A DNA stretch of 64,000 nt, from positions 248,001 to 312,000 of the forward strand of contig NC_022600.1 of NCBI RefSeq assembly GCF_000484535.1, in the 5' to 3' direction. This DNA comes from Gloeobacter kilaueensis JS1. Lineage in GTDB: Bacteria; Cyanobacteriota; Cyanobacteriia; Gloeobacterales; Gloeobacteraceae. Both the position numbers and the translations under genes were made by a program. Below, piece after piece: positions 9,318-18,042 of the stretch. Positions within the stretch are counted from its first letter, which is position 1; the number at the start of each line of letters is the position of its first letter. The notes under the pieces were generated by a model. That model ran no database searches. It was not told where the DNA came from and saw only the letters and a list, made by a program, of their open reading frames with translations.

Positions 9318-9347
9318 GAGAGTAGGTGATCCCCATTTGCGACTCTC
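9318..9347 (+). promoter_or_regulatory. Hairpin upstream of the 9366 ribosome-binding site
   Basis: GAGAGT at 9318-9323 pairs with ACTCTC at 9342-9347 around an 18-nt loop. The hairpin ends 3 nt before the strong AGGAGG site of the gene at 9366. It could affect translation. The wider spacer 9092-9365 is AT-rich compared with its surroundings and contains no other convincing feature. Confidence 0.3.
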
Positions 9348-9365
9348 GTAGGAGGACCATTAAAA

Positions 9366-9584
9366 ATGTTTACTCCAGAAACTTTTTCTGACAACAGGCC
9401 GATCCACGCGCCGGAGCTTTTGCAGACCAGTTTTGAGCGCCTGTGGTTGGAGGCGACCGAATCTCTCGATCAGATGATTGCTCTTAAGGTTGTGCAACTG
9501 GTGCGCCAAACTGTCGAAATTACCTATGCGATCGGCTATACCGACGGACGGCACACCTGTTTGAACCTGCCGCAGCTTACTTAG
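9366..9584 (+). CDS. Small hypothetical protein (72 aa)
   Basis: A perfect AGGAGG site lies 10 nt before the ATG, which supports translation. The product is a soluble, mostly helical protein with no signal peptide, membrane segment or cysteine motif. No family is recognised. It stands alone after a 274-bp spacer, so it probably has its own promoter. Confidence 0.6.
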   Translation: MFTPETFSDNRPIHAPELLQTSFERLWLEATESLDQMIALKVVQLVRQTVEITYAIGYTDGRHTCLNLPQLT

Positions 9585-9683
9585 CAGTAGGCGCGGCGGT
9601 TGCGCTTGCAATCGTTTCTCTGGTGAGCGATACCAGGGGCGGGCTATCCTGGAAACAAACGCCCATTTGAAGGAGCACTCGCT

Positions 9684-10085
9684 ATGACCTCTGCCACTCC
9701 GCCGCGTACCCGTCTGACGCGATTGGGCCACATCGCCGTGTGTGTGCAGGATGTCGAGCGGGCGGTCAAATTTTATACCGCCCTCGGCATGGAAGTGGCC
9801 TGGCAGGACGACGACTGGGCCTTCGTCAAGGCAGGCAGCGACGGTCTGGCGCTGCTTGGCCCCAAGTATGCCGCCGCCGGGCCGCACTTCGGCTTTGTGC
9901 TCGACGACGAGGCGGCCCTTGAGCAGTACTTCGCCCAGCTCAAGGCCCAGGGAGCGACGACCACGACCATCCATGCCCACCGCGACGGCACCAGTTCGTT
10001 TTACGCGCGGGATCTCGACGGCAATACGTTCGAGTTTCTTGCCCCCCGCACCCCAGAAGCGGCCCATCTGCTCGGCTGCGCCTGA
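9684..10085 (+). CDS. VOC-family (glyoxalase-like) protein
   Basis: The 133-residue protein has the single beta-alpha-beta-beta-beta module pair of the vicinal-oxygen-chelate superfamily: LGHIAVCVQDVERAVKFYTA at the start and FYARDLDGNTFEFLAP at the end. H16 and E119 are in the positions used for metal binding. The substrate cannot be predicted; lactoylglutathione lyase, dioxygenase and resistance proteins all share this fold. GGAGCAC precedes the ATG. Confidence 0.82.
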   Translation: MTSATPPRTRLTRLGHIAVCVQDVERAVKFYTALGMEVAWQDDDWAFVKAGSDGLALLGPKYAAAGPHFGFVLDDEAALEQYFAQLKAQGATTTTIHAHRDGTSSFYARDLDGNTFEFLAPRTPEAAHLLGCA

Positions 10086-10162
10086 GCGTTTTTCGGACAT
10101 AATTGAGCACAGGCTGGGATCGCGGCACTCACTTCCCGATCCAGCAAATGCTCGGAGGGACA

Positions 10163-11521
10163 ATGCTCAAAGGGTCGATCCTCTATCAATTGCGCGAGCA
10201 ACTGGGCGCGGACCCGCCCTCCTTTGGCGTCTATTACAAGAACACCCTGGTCGCCCTCTGCCACGCCCTCGAAGATCACATCCTCAGTTGCGGCAGCCCG
10301 CCGCTGGTGCTCACTGCCTTTCAGCGCGGCAAGTGGTACGCCCAGGAGGCCAAGCGCTACCGGCAGATTGCCCAGCACAGCCGCGAAATCTTGATCATGG
10401 CAGTGCCGGACGCCGGGTTCCTGCAGCCGGACAACCCCGCCAACCTGCTGCAGCTGTCGCTCGACGAAGCGGACCCGGTCGCGGCGGAGTGGCACCTGCT
10501 GATTCTTGCCCCCAATTATGCGGCGATGGTGATGTGCCAGGAACTCTCCGATCGCGACTACGGCGAGGGCAACCTGCCCCAGCAGGATCTGGAGCGCAAA
10601 TTCTACGGTTTCTGGACCTTCGAGGAACCGCTGGTGCTGCAGGCGGTCCGGATCGTCCTCGAACACGTCCGCAGCTACGATCCGGATTTAAGTGAGCGGC
10701 TGAAGGCCCAGGCGGAGGCGATTGTCCGTGAACCGGCGGCGACGCGCACCGATCTGAGCGGCGTGGTCGCCCGCGTCGTCACCTACCTGCAGACCAGCCA
10801 GCAACAACTCATCAACCTGAGCAAGCCCGCCGCTCCGGTCTGGGAAGCAGGCTCTGACCGGCTTGGAGGCAACCTCACCGCCAATCGTCTGCAGGCTTTT
10901 TTGCGCATGGCTCAGCGCATCGACGCAGGCGATCCGAGCAATCCGGATGCCTCGCTGCAGGTAAGCAACCTGGTCGAAACCCTCGGGCAGCTCATGCACC
11001 TGCCCTTTGGCCGCCTGAGACGGCTTCGCCTTGCCGCCCTGCTGCACCGCATCGGCCTCTCGGAGATCCCGGCGACCCTCATCGACCCCGATAGCCCCGC
11101 CACTTACCAGGCTTTTGCCCAGGCCGCCCAGTTCGGTTGCGAGCTGTTGCGATCGATGAACGAGCTGCGCACCGTCGCCCGCATCGTCGAACACCAGTGC
11201 GAGTGGTGGGACGGCAGCGGCGCACCCGAACACCTGGCAGGCGAGGAGATTCCGCTCGAATCGCGCATCCTGGGGCTGGTGAGCTACTTTCAAGAATGGC
11301 TGGTGCCGCGCGGCGAGAGGCCCGCCTGCACGCCCGCCGAAGCCCTCGCCCTGTGCGAAGCTGGAGCCGGTTCGCGCTGGGATCCGCAGCTTCTGGAGCA
11401 CCTGGCCAATCTCGTGCGCCTGATGCAGGCAGGCATCTTGATCGAGCCGGGCCGGCCCCAGGTGAGCACCAGCCAGTGGCTGTTACTGGCCACCGATGCT
11501 CCGTCCACCAGCGCTTCGTGA
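10163..11521 (+). CDS. DICT sensory domain protein with degenerate HD-GYP-like domain
   Basis: ATG 10163 is preferred (GGAGGG 6 nt upstream) over the open frame from 10103. Residues 1-115 match the DICT domain found in cyanobacterial signalling proteins (start MLKGSILYQLREQLG). Residues about 255-420 resemble an HD-GYP phosphodiesterase, but the HD pair is changed to HR (LLHRIGLSEIP) and GYP to GAP (EWWDGSGAPEHLAGEEIPL). It is therefore probably a sensor or scaffold rather than an active cyclic-di-GMP phosphodiesterase. The pentapeptide-repeat gene follows 6 nt later. Confidence 0.8.
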   Translation: MLKGSILYQLREQLGADPPSFGVYYKNTLVALCHALEDHILSCGSPPLVLTAFQRGKWYAQEAKRYRQIAQHSREILIMAVPDAGFLQPDNPANLLQLSLDEADPVAAEWHLLILAPNYAAMVMCQELSDRDYGEGNLPQQDLERKFYGFWTFEEPLVLQAVRIVLEHVRSYDPDLSERLKAQAEAIVREPAATRTDLSGVVARVVTYLQTSQQQLINLSKPAAPVWEAGSDRLGGNLTANRLQAFLRMAQRIDAGDPSNPDASLQVSNLVETLGQLMHLPFGRLRRLRLAALLHRIGLSEIPATLIDPDSPATYQAFAQAAQFGCELLRSMNELRTVARIVEHQCEWWDGSGAPEHLAGEEIPLESRILGLVSYFQEWLVPRGERPACTPAEALALCEAGAGSRWDPQLLEHLANLVRLMQAGILIEPGRPQVSTSQWLLLATDAPSTSAS

Positions 11522-11527
11522 GGCAGC

Positions 11528-12112
11528 ATGGACAATCTAGAACAGATCAAAGCAGGACAGTGGCAGGATCTGCGCGGAGCCAACCTTGACGGCACCGATC
11601 TCGCTGGGGTCGTGCTCGATCAGCTCAACCTGGCCGGGGCGAATCTGGCCGGAGCCAACCTGGCCCAGGCTGTCCTGCGCTGCGAACTGTGGGGAGCGAA
11701 CCTGGTCGGGGCGAATCTGGTAGAGGCCGACCTGCGCGCCGCCAACCTGCGGGGGGCGAACCTGATGAGTGCCACGCTCCGGCAGGCGACTCTCAGCGGG
11801 GCGAATCTGGCCGGAGCCAGCCTGGTGGGCGTCGATCTAAGCGGCGCAGACCTGACAGGAGCCGATCTGCGCGGAGCACGCCTCAGCGGTGCCAACCTGG
11901 CGGGAGCCGATCTGACCAACAGCGATCTGAGCGGCGCAGACCTGGAGGGGGCGAATCTCGAAGAAGCGAACCTTGCCCACGCCCTCATCGCCGCCACCAA
12001 CTTCAGCAATGCCAATCTGCTCTGCGCGGTTCTCACCGGCACCGATACCCATAGCGCCATCTGGCAGGATGCCTGCTTGATCGGCACCCTGCTCGACGGT
12101 CAGGCAGATTGA
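11528..12112 (+). CDS. Pentapeptide-repeat protein
   Basis: After about 20 residues the whole 194-residue protein consists of A(D/N)LxG pentapeptides, about 30 of them, which fold into a right-handed quadrilateral beta helix. There is no signal peptide, so it is predicted to be cytoplasmic. Cyanobacteria have many such proteins of unknown role. The 6-nt spacing places it in one operon with the DICT protein. The last 20 residues leave the repeat. Confidence 0.9.
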   Translation: MDNLEQIKAGQWQDLRGANLDGTDLAGVVLDQLNLAGANLAGANLAQAVLRCELWGANLVGANLVEADLRAANLRGANLMSATLRQATLSGANLAGASLVGVDLSGADLTGADLRGARLSGANLAGADLTNSDLSGADLEGANLEEANLAHALIAATNFSNANLLCAVLTGTDTHSAIWQDACLIGTLLDGQAD

Positions 12113-12126
12113 CCGGGGCATTGAAG

Positions 12127-12732
<606 letters not shown>

Positions 12733-12766
12733 AGGTCGGACCATAAGGGGCCCCCAGCCCCCCGGC

Positions 12767-13435
12767 TTACAATTTTGGTGGTGTATCCCAAACTTCCAAT
12801 AGCCGCAGGGTGTGGCCGTCGTCTAACTTGGAGCGCAGGTTTTCTACGTCTGCCCAGGTATCAAAGTCGCCCTGCATGGGCAACAGTCCGGCGCTCAAGT
12901 CTAGCGCCCGGCAGCGGTCGAGGGTTTTTGTCAGTAACTGATCGGTGGACATCGGCATATCGATAAAGAGGGGCTGGTAGGTGTTGAGGCCCACCAGACA
13001 ATAGCCGCCGTCGAGGGCAGGGCCAAGGACGACCGGGTGCTCTACGAGCCGTTCTGCGGCCTTGCGAAGATAGGCGCTGCCCAGATGGGGGCTGTCGGAG
13101 CCGATGCACAGCAGTGGACGATGTTGACTCAGCACGAAGCGCACAGCGCGGTCGAGCCGTTCTGCCAGGTCTACGCCCTGCTGCTCGAACAGGCACACAT
13201 CCTCTGGACAGTGGCGATCGAACCAGAGGCGCGGGCCGCTGTAGGCGAGGTAGCGATGGGCAGGCAGGGCGCGCACGAGGGTGAGGGTGTCCAGCAGCAG
13301 CGCCTCGTGCAGACAGGCGGCCTGCATTGGAGTGAGCGGCGGACACAGCCGCGTCTTCACCCGGCCCGCCTCGGGAGCCTTGGCCATAATGAGGATGGCG
13401 ATCATGGTTGGCGATGTGTCCGGCGTCTCCATCAT
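12767..13435 (-). CDS. TIGR04282-type glycosyltransferase (arsenosugar biosynthesis family)
   Basis: The 222-residue protein has the nucleotide-sugar fold of the DUF2064/TIGR04282 family: AILIMAKAPEAGRVKTRL at the start, IGSDSPHL near 120 and LGPALDGGYCLVGL near 143. It often neighbours TIGR04283 glycosyltransferases, as here. A second Met at residue 11 is an alternative start. With the first Met its 5' end overlaps the divergent gene at 13404 by 32 bp. The exact sugar acceptor is not known. Confidence 0.85.
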   Translation of the reverse strand: MMETPDTSPTMIAILIMAKAPEAGRVKTRLCPPLTPMQAACLHEALLLDTLTLVRALPAHRYLAYSGPRLWFDRHCPEDVCLFEQQGVDLAERLDRAVRFVLSQHRPLLCIGSDSPHLGSAYLRKAAERLVEHPVVLGPALDGGYCLVGLNTYQPLFIDMPMSTDQLLTKTLDRCRALDLSAGLLPMQGDFDTWADVENLRSKLDDGHTLRLLEVWDTPPKL

Positions 13436-14147
13436 TATTCCTGTCTTAAACGAGGCCCGTTGTCTGGAGCGGACGTTGCGAGTGTTGCAATGGCTCGAAC
13501 CGCCCGCTTATGAGGTGCTGGTGGTCGATGGCGGCAGCAGCGACGGCACCCCAGCCCTTGCCCGGCAGGCCGGGGTGGAGGTGATTACTGGCTGTGGCCG
13601 GGGCCGCTCGATTCAGATGAACGCTGGAGCGGAGGCGGCGAGCGGCGAAATTCTTTGCTTTTTGCACGCCGACACCTGGGTACCGGACGATCTGGTGGCG
13701 GTGATCGAGGCGACGCTTAAAGACAGGCGCGTCGCCTGCGCCGGCTTTATTTCCCTGATGGTGGGAGCTGAGAGCACGCGCTGGGGCATATCGCTGCACA
13801 ACTACTTAAAGACGTACTACGCGCCGCTGCTTTTTCGCCCGCTGCTGTTCTGGCGGGGATTGCGTCTGCTGTTTGGGGATCAGGTGATTTTTTGCCGCCG
13901 CGCCGATTTTTGGGCCGCTGGTGGCTTCGATCCCCAGATTGCGATCCTGGAGGAGGCGGATCTGTGCCTGAAGCTGGTGCGCTTTGGCCGCATCCGCCAG
14001 ATCAATCGGATCGTCCAGAGTTCGGACCGGCGGGTGGCCCGCTGGGGATCGATCAAGGCGACGGCAATCTACATGGCGATCGGTTTTTTATGGGGCATAG
14101 GCGTCTCACCGGCGTACCTGCAGACGTTCTACCGGGATATTCGATGA
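13404..14147 (+). CDS. TIGR04283-type family 2 glycosyltransferase
   Basis: ATG 13404 follows a GAGG site by 9 nt. SIIIPVLNEARCLERTL opens a GT-A fold, VVDGGSSDGT is the nucleotide-binding turn and FLHADTWVPDD carries the DxD-like metal site near residue 95. Hydrophobic stretches near 140-160 and 220-245 suggest membrane association. The family is linked to arsenosugar-type biosynthesis, but the actual product here is unknown. Its stop overlaps the next start (ATGA). Confidence 0.86.
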   Translation: MVGDVSGVSIIIPVLNEARCLERTLRVLQWLEPPAYEVLVVDGGSSDGTPALARQAGVEVITGCGRGRSIQMNAGAEAASGEILCFLHADTWVPDDLVAVIEATLKDRRVACAGFISLMVGAESTRWGISLHNYLKTYYAPLLFRPLLFWRGLRLLFGDQVIFCRRADFWAAGGFDPQIAILEEADLCLKLVRFGRIRQINRIVQSSDRRVARWGSIKATAIYMAIGFLWGIGVSPAYLQTFYRDIR

Positions 14148-14800
14148 CGACGGGCGGTTTGGGCTTCGCCGATCTGGAGGACTGGTATAGGGGGCCCCTT
14201 GGCGGGCGCTACCTGGAGCGCTGCTGGCAGGTGGCCCGAGAACTGCTCGAACCGCTGGCTGGAATACAAGTACTCGACGCCGGTTGTGGAGCGGGCCACT
14301 ACAGCGAGCGGCTGGTAGAAGCGGGCGCACGGGTGCAGGGGATCGATCCGGACGCTGGGCTTGTGAAGCAGGCGCAGCAGCGCGTTCCCCAGGGCCAGTT
14401 CACCGTAGCCCCGATCGAACAGTTGCCCTTCGAGCCGGGACCATTTGAGCGACTGCTCTGCAGCAACGTCCTGGAATTTGTGGCCGACCCGGTAAGGGCT
14501 CTGGCCGAACTGCGGCGGGTGAGCCAGTCGAACGCCTGGGCAGTTGTGATCGTGCTTGCCGAACACAGCCTCTGGCAGTGGCAGCAGCAGCTTTTTCGGC
14601 CCTTCAGTACCCATCCGTATTACCAGGGACAGTTCTTCAGTGCGACGCGGCTCGAACAACAGAGCCGGGCGGCGGGCTGGCGTCTGGAGAAGTTGTTGCC
14701 GGCGGTGCAGTTCCCGCCCCTGCCCGTTGCGCCCCTACTTGATTGGAGTGAAGGCCATTTTGCCAACGCCTGCTGGGTGGCCCGTCTATGTACCGATTGA
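14144..14800 (+). CDS. SAM-dependent methyltransferase (class I)
   Basis: The 218-residue protein has motif I VLDAGCGAGHYSERL at about 45-59, the acidic residue after strand 2 in VQGIDPD, and LLCSNVLEFVADP as motif IV. These define a UbiE/COQ5-like small-molecule methyltransferase. It starts inside the stop of the upstream glycosyltransferase gene. The context suggests it acts on the same product, but the substrate is unknown. Confidence 0.85.
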   Translation: MTTGGLGFADLEDWYRGPLGGRYLERCWQVARELLEPLAGIQVLDAGCGAGHYSERLVEAGARVQGIDPDAGLVKQAQQRVPQGQFTVAPIEQLPFEPGPFERLLCSNVLEFVADPVRALAELRRVSQSNAWAVVIVLAEHSLWQWQQQLFRPFSTHPYYQGQFFSATRLEQQSRAAGWRLEKLLPAVQFPPLPVAPLLDWSEGHFANACWVARLCTD

Positions 14801-14810
14801 GGAATGCGCT

Positions 14811-16319
14811 GTGCTGGAACCGCCGATAGATACCTACGATCGGGCGCTAATCGCCAATGTCCATCCGCCCGACTGGGTGAACCCCGCGCCCGCCGACCGC
14901 TACAACCTCGTAGTCATCGGTGGTGGGACCGCCGGGCTGGTGGCGGCGGGCGGCACCGCTCTCCTGGGGGGCAAAGTCGCCCTCGTCGAGCGGGACTTGC
15001 TGGGCGGCGATTGCCTGAATACCGGCTGTGTGCCCTCCAAGACGCTGATTCGAGCCGCCCGCGCCGCCGCCGATGTGCGCGACGCCCACCAGTACGGAGT
15101 GAAGGTACCGGCGGGGAGTACGGTCGATTTTGCTGCGGTCATGGAGCGGCTGCGGCGGGTGAGAGCCGAGATTAGCCCCCACGACGCCGCTGCGCGCTTC
15201 CGCGATTGGGGAGCGGATGTCTTTTTGGGTGAAGCGCGCTTTACCGGCCCGGAGGCCGTGCAGGTCGGCGCGGTCCAACTGCGCTTTCAAAAGGCCATCG
15301 TCGCCACCGGGGCGCGGCCCGTCAGACCCAGGATTGAGGGACTGGCGGAGGCGGGCTTTCTCACGAGCGAAACGGTCTTTTCACTGCGGGAGCGGCCCGA
15401 GCGCCTGGCAGTGATTGGCGGCGGTCCGCTTGGCTGTGAGCTGGCCCAGGCATTTGCGCGCCTGGGTTCCCAGGTTGTGCTGTTGCATCGTCGAAGTCGC
15501 CTGCTCGATCGCGAGGCGGCTGAGGCAGCCCAGATCATCGAGGAAACCTTTGAGCAGGAGGGCATCCGCCTGCTTCCGGGCTGTGAGATTCTGCGGGTGG
15601 AGCGGACAGCAGATGGCAGGGTAATTCACTACCGCACAAGAGCGGGTACGGCCCAGGTGACAGTAGATGCGATCCTGGTCGGGGCTGGCCGCACCCCGAA
15701 CGTCGAAGCGCTCGATCTGGAAGCGGCAGGGGTGGACTACGACCGTGAGGGTGTGAAAGTAGACGATTTTCTGCGCACGACGAACCCGCGCATCTACGCC
15801 TGCGGCGATGTCTGCCTCGCCCAAAAATTTACCCATCTCGCCGACGCCACGGCCCGCATCGCCATCCAGAACGCCCTGTTTTTGGGACGGCAACGGCTGA
15901 GCAGGCTTGTCATCCCCCGCTGCACCTACACCGACCCGCAGGTTGCGAGCGTCGGCCTGCCGTACCAGGAGGCACTGGAGCAGGGTTATGCCATCCAGAC
16001 CCTGCGCGTCCCGCTAGAAGAGGCGGATCGGGCTCTCACCGACGGCGAGGTGGCGGGCTTCGCCCAGGTTCACCTGCACCAGGGCAGCGACCGCATCCTG
16101 GGAGCGACGATCGTCGCCCGCGAGGCCGGTGAGATGATTAGCGAAATCACCCTGGCGATGGTAGCGGGCCGGGGTCTGGGATATCTGGCAAAGGTGATCC
16201 ATCCCTACCCCACCCAGGGGGAGGTGATCCGCAAGCTGGCGGATCTGTACAGCATGGAGCGCCTGCAGCGCTTCCGCAAGCTGACCGGGGGTTGGCTCAG
16301 CTGGCTGCGCCGCCGGTGA
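14811..16319 (+). CDS. FAD-dependent pyridine nucleotide-disulfide oxidoreductase (mercuric-reductase-like)
   Basis: GTG 14811 is preferred, with GAGG 9 nt upstream, giving 502 residues. An FAD-binding VVIGGGTAGLVAAGG motif lies near residue 30, the redox disulfide in GGDCLNTGCVPSKTLI near 65, and the NAD(P)-binding AVIGGGPLGCELA near 200. The second FAD motif (RIYACGDVC) and the dimer-interface histidine in VIHPYPTQGE are present. The CC pair that ends true MerA proteins is absent, so mercury reduction is not assured. It ends tail to tail with the radical SAM gene, overlapping by 23 bp. Confidence 0.87.
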   Translation: MLEPPIDTYDRALIANVHPPDWVNPAPADRYNLVVIGGGTAGLVAAGGTALLGGKVALVERDLLGGDCLNTGCVPSKTLIRAARAAADVRDAHQYGVKVPAGSTVDFAAVMERLRRVRAEISPHDAAARFRDWGADVFLGEARFTGPEAVQVGAVQLRFQKAIVATGARPVRPRIEGLAEAGFLTSETVFSLRERPERLAVIGGGPLGCELAQAFARLGSQVVLLHRRSRLLDREAAEAAQIIEETFEQEGIRLLPGCEILRVERTADGRVIHYRTRAGTAQVTVDAILVGAGRTPNVEALDLEAAGVDYDREGVKVDDFLRTTNPRIYACGDVCLAQKFTHLADATARIAIQNALFLGRQRLSRLVIPRCTYTDPQVASVGLPYQEALEQGYAIQTLRVPLEEADRALTDGEVAGFAQVHLHQGSDRILGATIVAREAGEMISEITLAMVAGRGLGYLAKVIHPYPTQGEVIRKLADLYSMERLQRFRKLTGGWLSWLRRR

Positions 16320-17913
16320 GAACCGGCATTTCAGAGCGCGCCTGATCGAGATGGCGGTCCAGCAGCGACTCGCTCAAACCCGTGCGCAGGTGCTGCCAGG
16401 GCAGCGTTGCGCCGTCCGGCCACTGGGCGTGGACGTAGTAATCGAGGGGCGGCAGCTGGCCTTTGAAATCTTTGAAGGCGCGGCGAAAACTCCCCAGGGT
16501 GCTGCCGTAGTGGCGGGTGCGCTCCAGCACCTGGGCAACGCGCCTGTCTCCCCGCGAAAGGAGCGCCTGGATTACCGACCAGTTGTAGCTCTCGGGCCGA
16601 AAGTCGATGCCCTGGGGCCGGAGGGCTTTTTGCAGCGACTGTAGTTTTTTTTCTGCTTTTGGATCGACGCCGTAGCGCTGAAAAGGCGTGTGGGCCTTGG
16701 GCACAAAGGTGCTGCAGCCAAAGCTGAGGCGCAGGCGCGGATTTTGCTTTTTAAGCCGAACCAGCAGTTCCGCCGTCGCGTCGAGGTCGCTCTGGATTTC
16801 GCCTGGAACGCCGCACATGCCGTAGAGCTTCAACCCCTGCAGCCCGGCAGCGGACGCGGTGGCAGCGGCGCTAAAGATTTCGTCGTTGCTGAGCTTTTTA
16901 TTCACGATCCGGCGCAGGCGCTCGGAGCCACTTTCGATCGCAATCGTCACCGACTGGCTGCCGCGTGCGGCCAGGGTGCGGCAGAACTGGGGGCTGAGGG
17001 TGTTGGTGCGCACCGAGGAGACGCTGAGCCGCACATCGGCGTGTTCCGGGCGGGCCAGATAGTCGATGATCTGGGCAAACTGCGGATGCTGGGTAACGGA
17101 CGCTCCCAACAGGCCGAGGCGGTTGGTCACCTGCAATCCCTTTTCGATCGCAGGCAACAGTCCGGTTTCGACATTTGCGCTCCGAAAAGGCAGCGTCAGA
17201 TAACTCGCCAGACAAAAGCGGCACATCTCCGGGCAGGAGCGCGCCACCTCGACCATAAAGATGCCCGGCCAGGCGCAGCGCTCGGTCACCACTGCCGAGT
17301 GCGACAGTTGCCCGCCCCGAAAGGTGCGCCGCTCAAGGGTGGCTGGAATTCCCTCTACAACTGGCTCGATCCGCGCTTCGCCCTCCCGATAATCCCCCTC
17401 ATAAAAAGCAGGCACGTAGACGCCCGGAATCTGGGCGAGGCGCAGTAACTTTTGCCGGCGCGAGGCGGTGCGCACCTGCTGATAAGCGGCAATTACCTCG
17501 GCAATCAGCTCCTCGCCATCTCCGAGCAAGAAAAAATCAAAAAAGAGGGCAAACGGTTCCGGATTGGCCGTAAAAACGGGGCCACCGCCGAAGACGAGCG
17601 GGTGCTCTTCCTCGCGCTCCGCTGCCCAGACAGGAATGCGCTGCTTTTCTAATAGAGCGAGCACATTGTCGTAGTCCAGTTCCCATGAAAAAGAAAAGCC
17701 AAACAACTCTGGCCGGGCCGGCAGCGTTTCGTGAATATCGGTAAAAAGTCGCGCCACCTCGACGCCCGGACAACTCGCCAGCAGCCGCCAGACCACCTGG
17801 TAGCCAAGGCTCGTGATCCCGATTTCGTAAGTATTTGGAAAGGCAAAGATGACCGGAACCGCGTCCGCGTCTCCAGCCGGCAGATCAAAGAGGCGAATTT
17901 CATCGGCGAACAC
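16297..17913 (-). CDS. B12-binding-domain radical SAM protein
   Basis: The 538-residue protein has an N-terminal cobalamin-binding-like fold (residues 1-140; FAFPNTYEIGITSLGYQVV, LVFGGGP). A radical SAM core follows with the cluster motif CPEMCRFC near residue 231. It resembles the TIGR03960-type proteins found throughout cyanobacteria, whose substrate is not established. The GTG start is supported by AGGA 7 nt upstream. Its 3' end overlaps the flavoprotein gene. Confidence 0.85.
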   Translation of the reverse strand: MFADEIRLFDLPAGDADAVPVIFAFPNTYEIGITSLGYQVVWRLLASCPGVEVARLFTDIHETLPARPELFGFSFSWELDYDNVLALLEKQRIPVWAAEREEEHPLVFGGGPVFTANPEPFALFFDFFLLGDGEELIAEVIAAYQQVRTASRRQKLLRLAQIPGVYVPAFYEGDYREGEARIEPVVEGIPATLERRTFRGGQLSHSAVVTERCAWPGIFMVEVARSCPEMCRFCLASYLTLPFRSANVETGLLPAIEKGLQVTNRLGLLGASVTQHPQFAQIIDYLARPEHADVRLSVSSVRTNTLSPQFCRTLAARGSQSVTIAIESGSERLRRIVNKKLSNDEIFSAAATASAAGLQGLKLYGMCGVPGEIQSDLDATAELLVRLKKQNPRLRLSFGCSTFVPKAHTPFQRYGVDPKAEKKLQSLQKALRPQGIDFRPESYNWSVIQALLSRGDRRVAQVLERTRHYGSTLGSFRRAFKDFKGQLPPLDYYVHAQWPDGATLPWQHLRTGLSESLLDRHLDQARSEMPVLTGGAAS

Positions 17914-17982
17914 CCCAAGATCCTAGCATCGGTCGGTAGCGAGTCCTCGTAGAGCCAAAGGTGAAAAGTCTTGCAAGAGCGC

Positions 17983-18012
17983 TTGACAAATAATTTGGCA
18001 GCGAAGGATACT
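17983..18012 (+). promoter_or_regulatory. Predicted sigma-70-type promoter
   Basis: TTGACA at 17983-17988 is separated by 18 bp from GATACT at 18007-18012. Transcription would begin near 18019. That position favours ATG 18043 over GTG 18028 as the start of the downstream gene. Confidence 0.45.
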
Positions 18013-18042
18013 GTTTGAGTCCTGAGCGTGCAGGTTTCCCAG

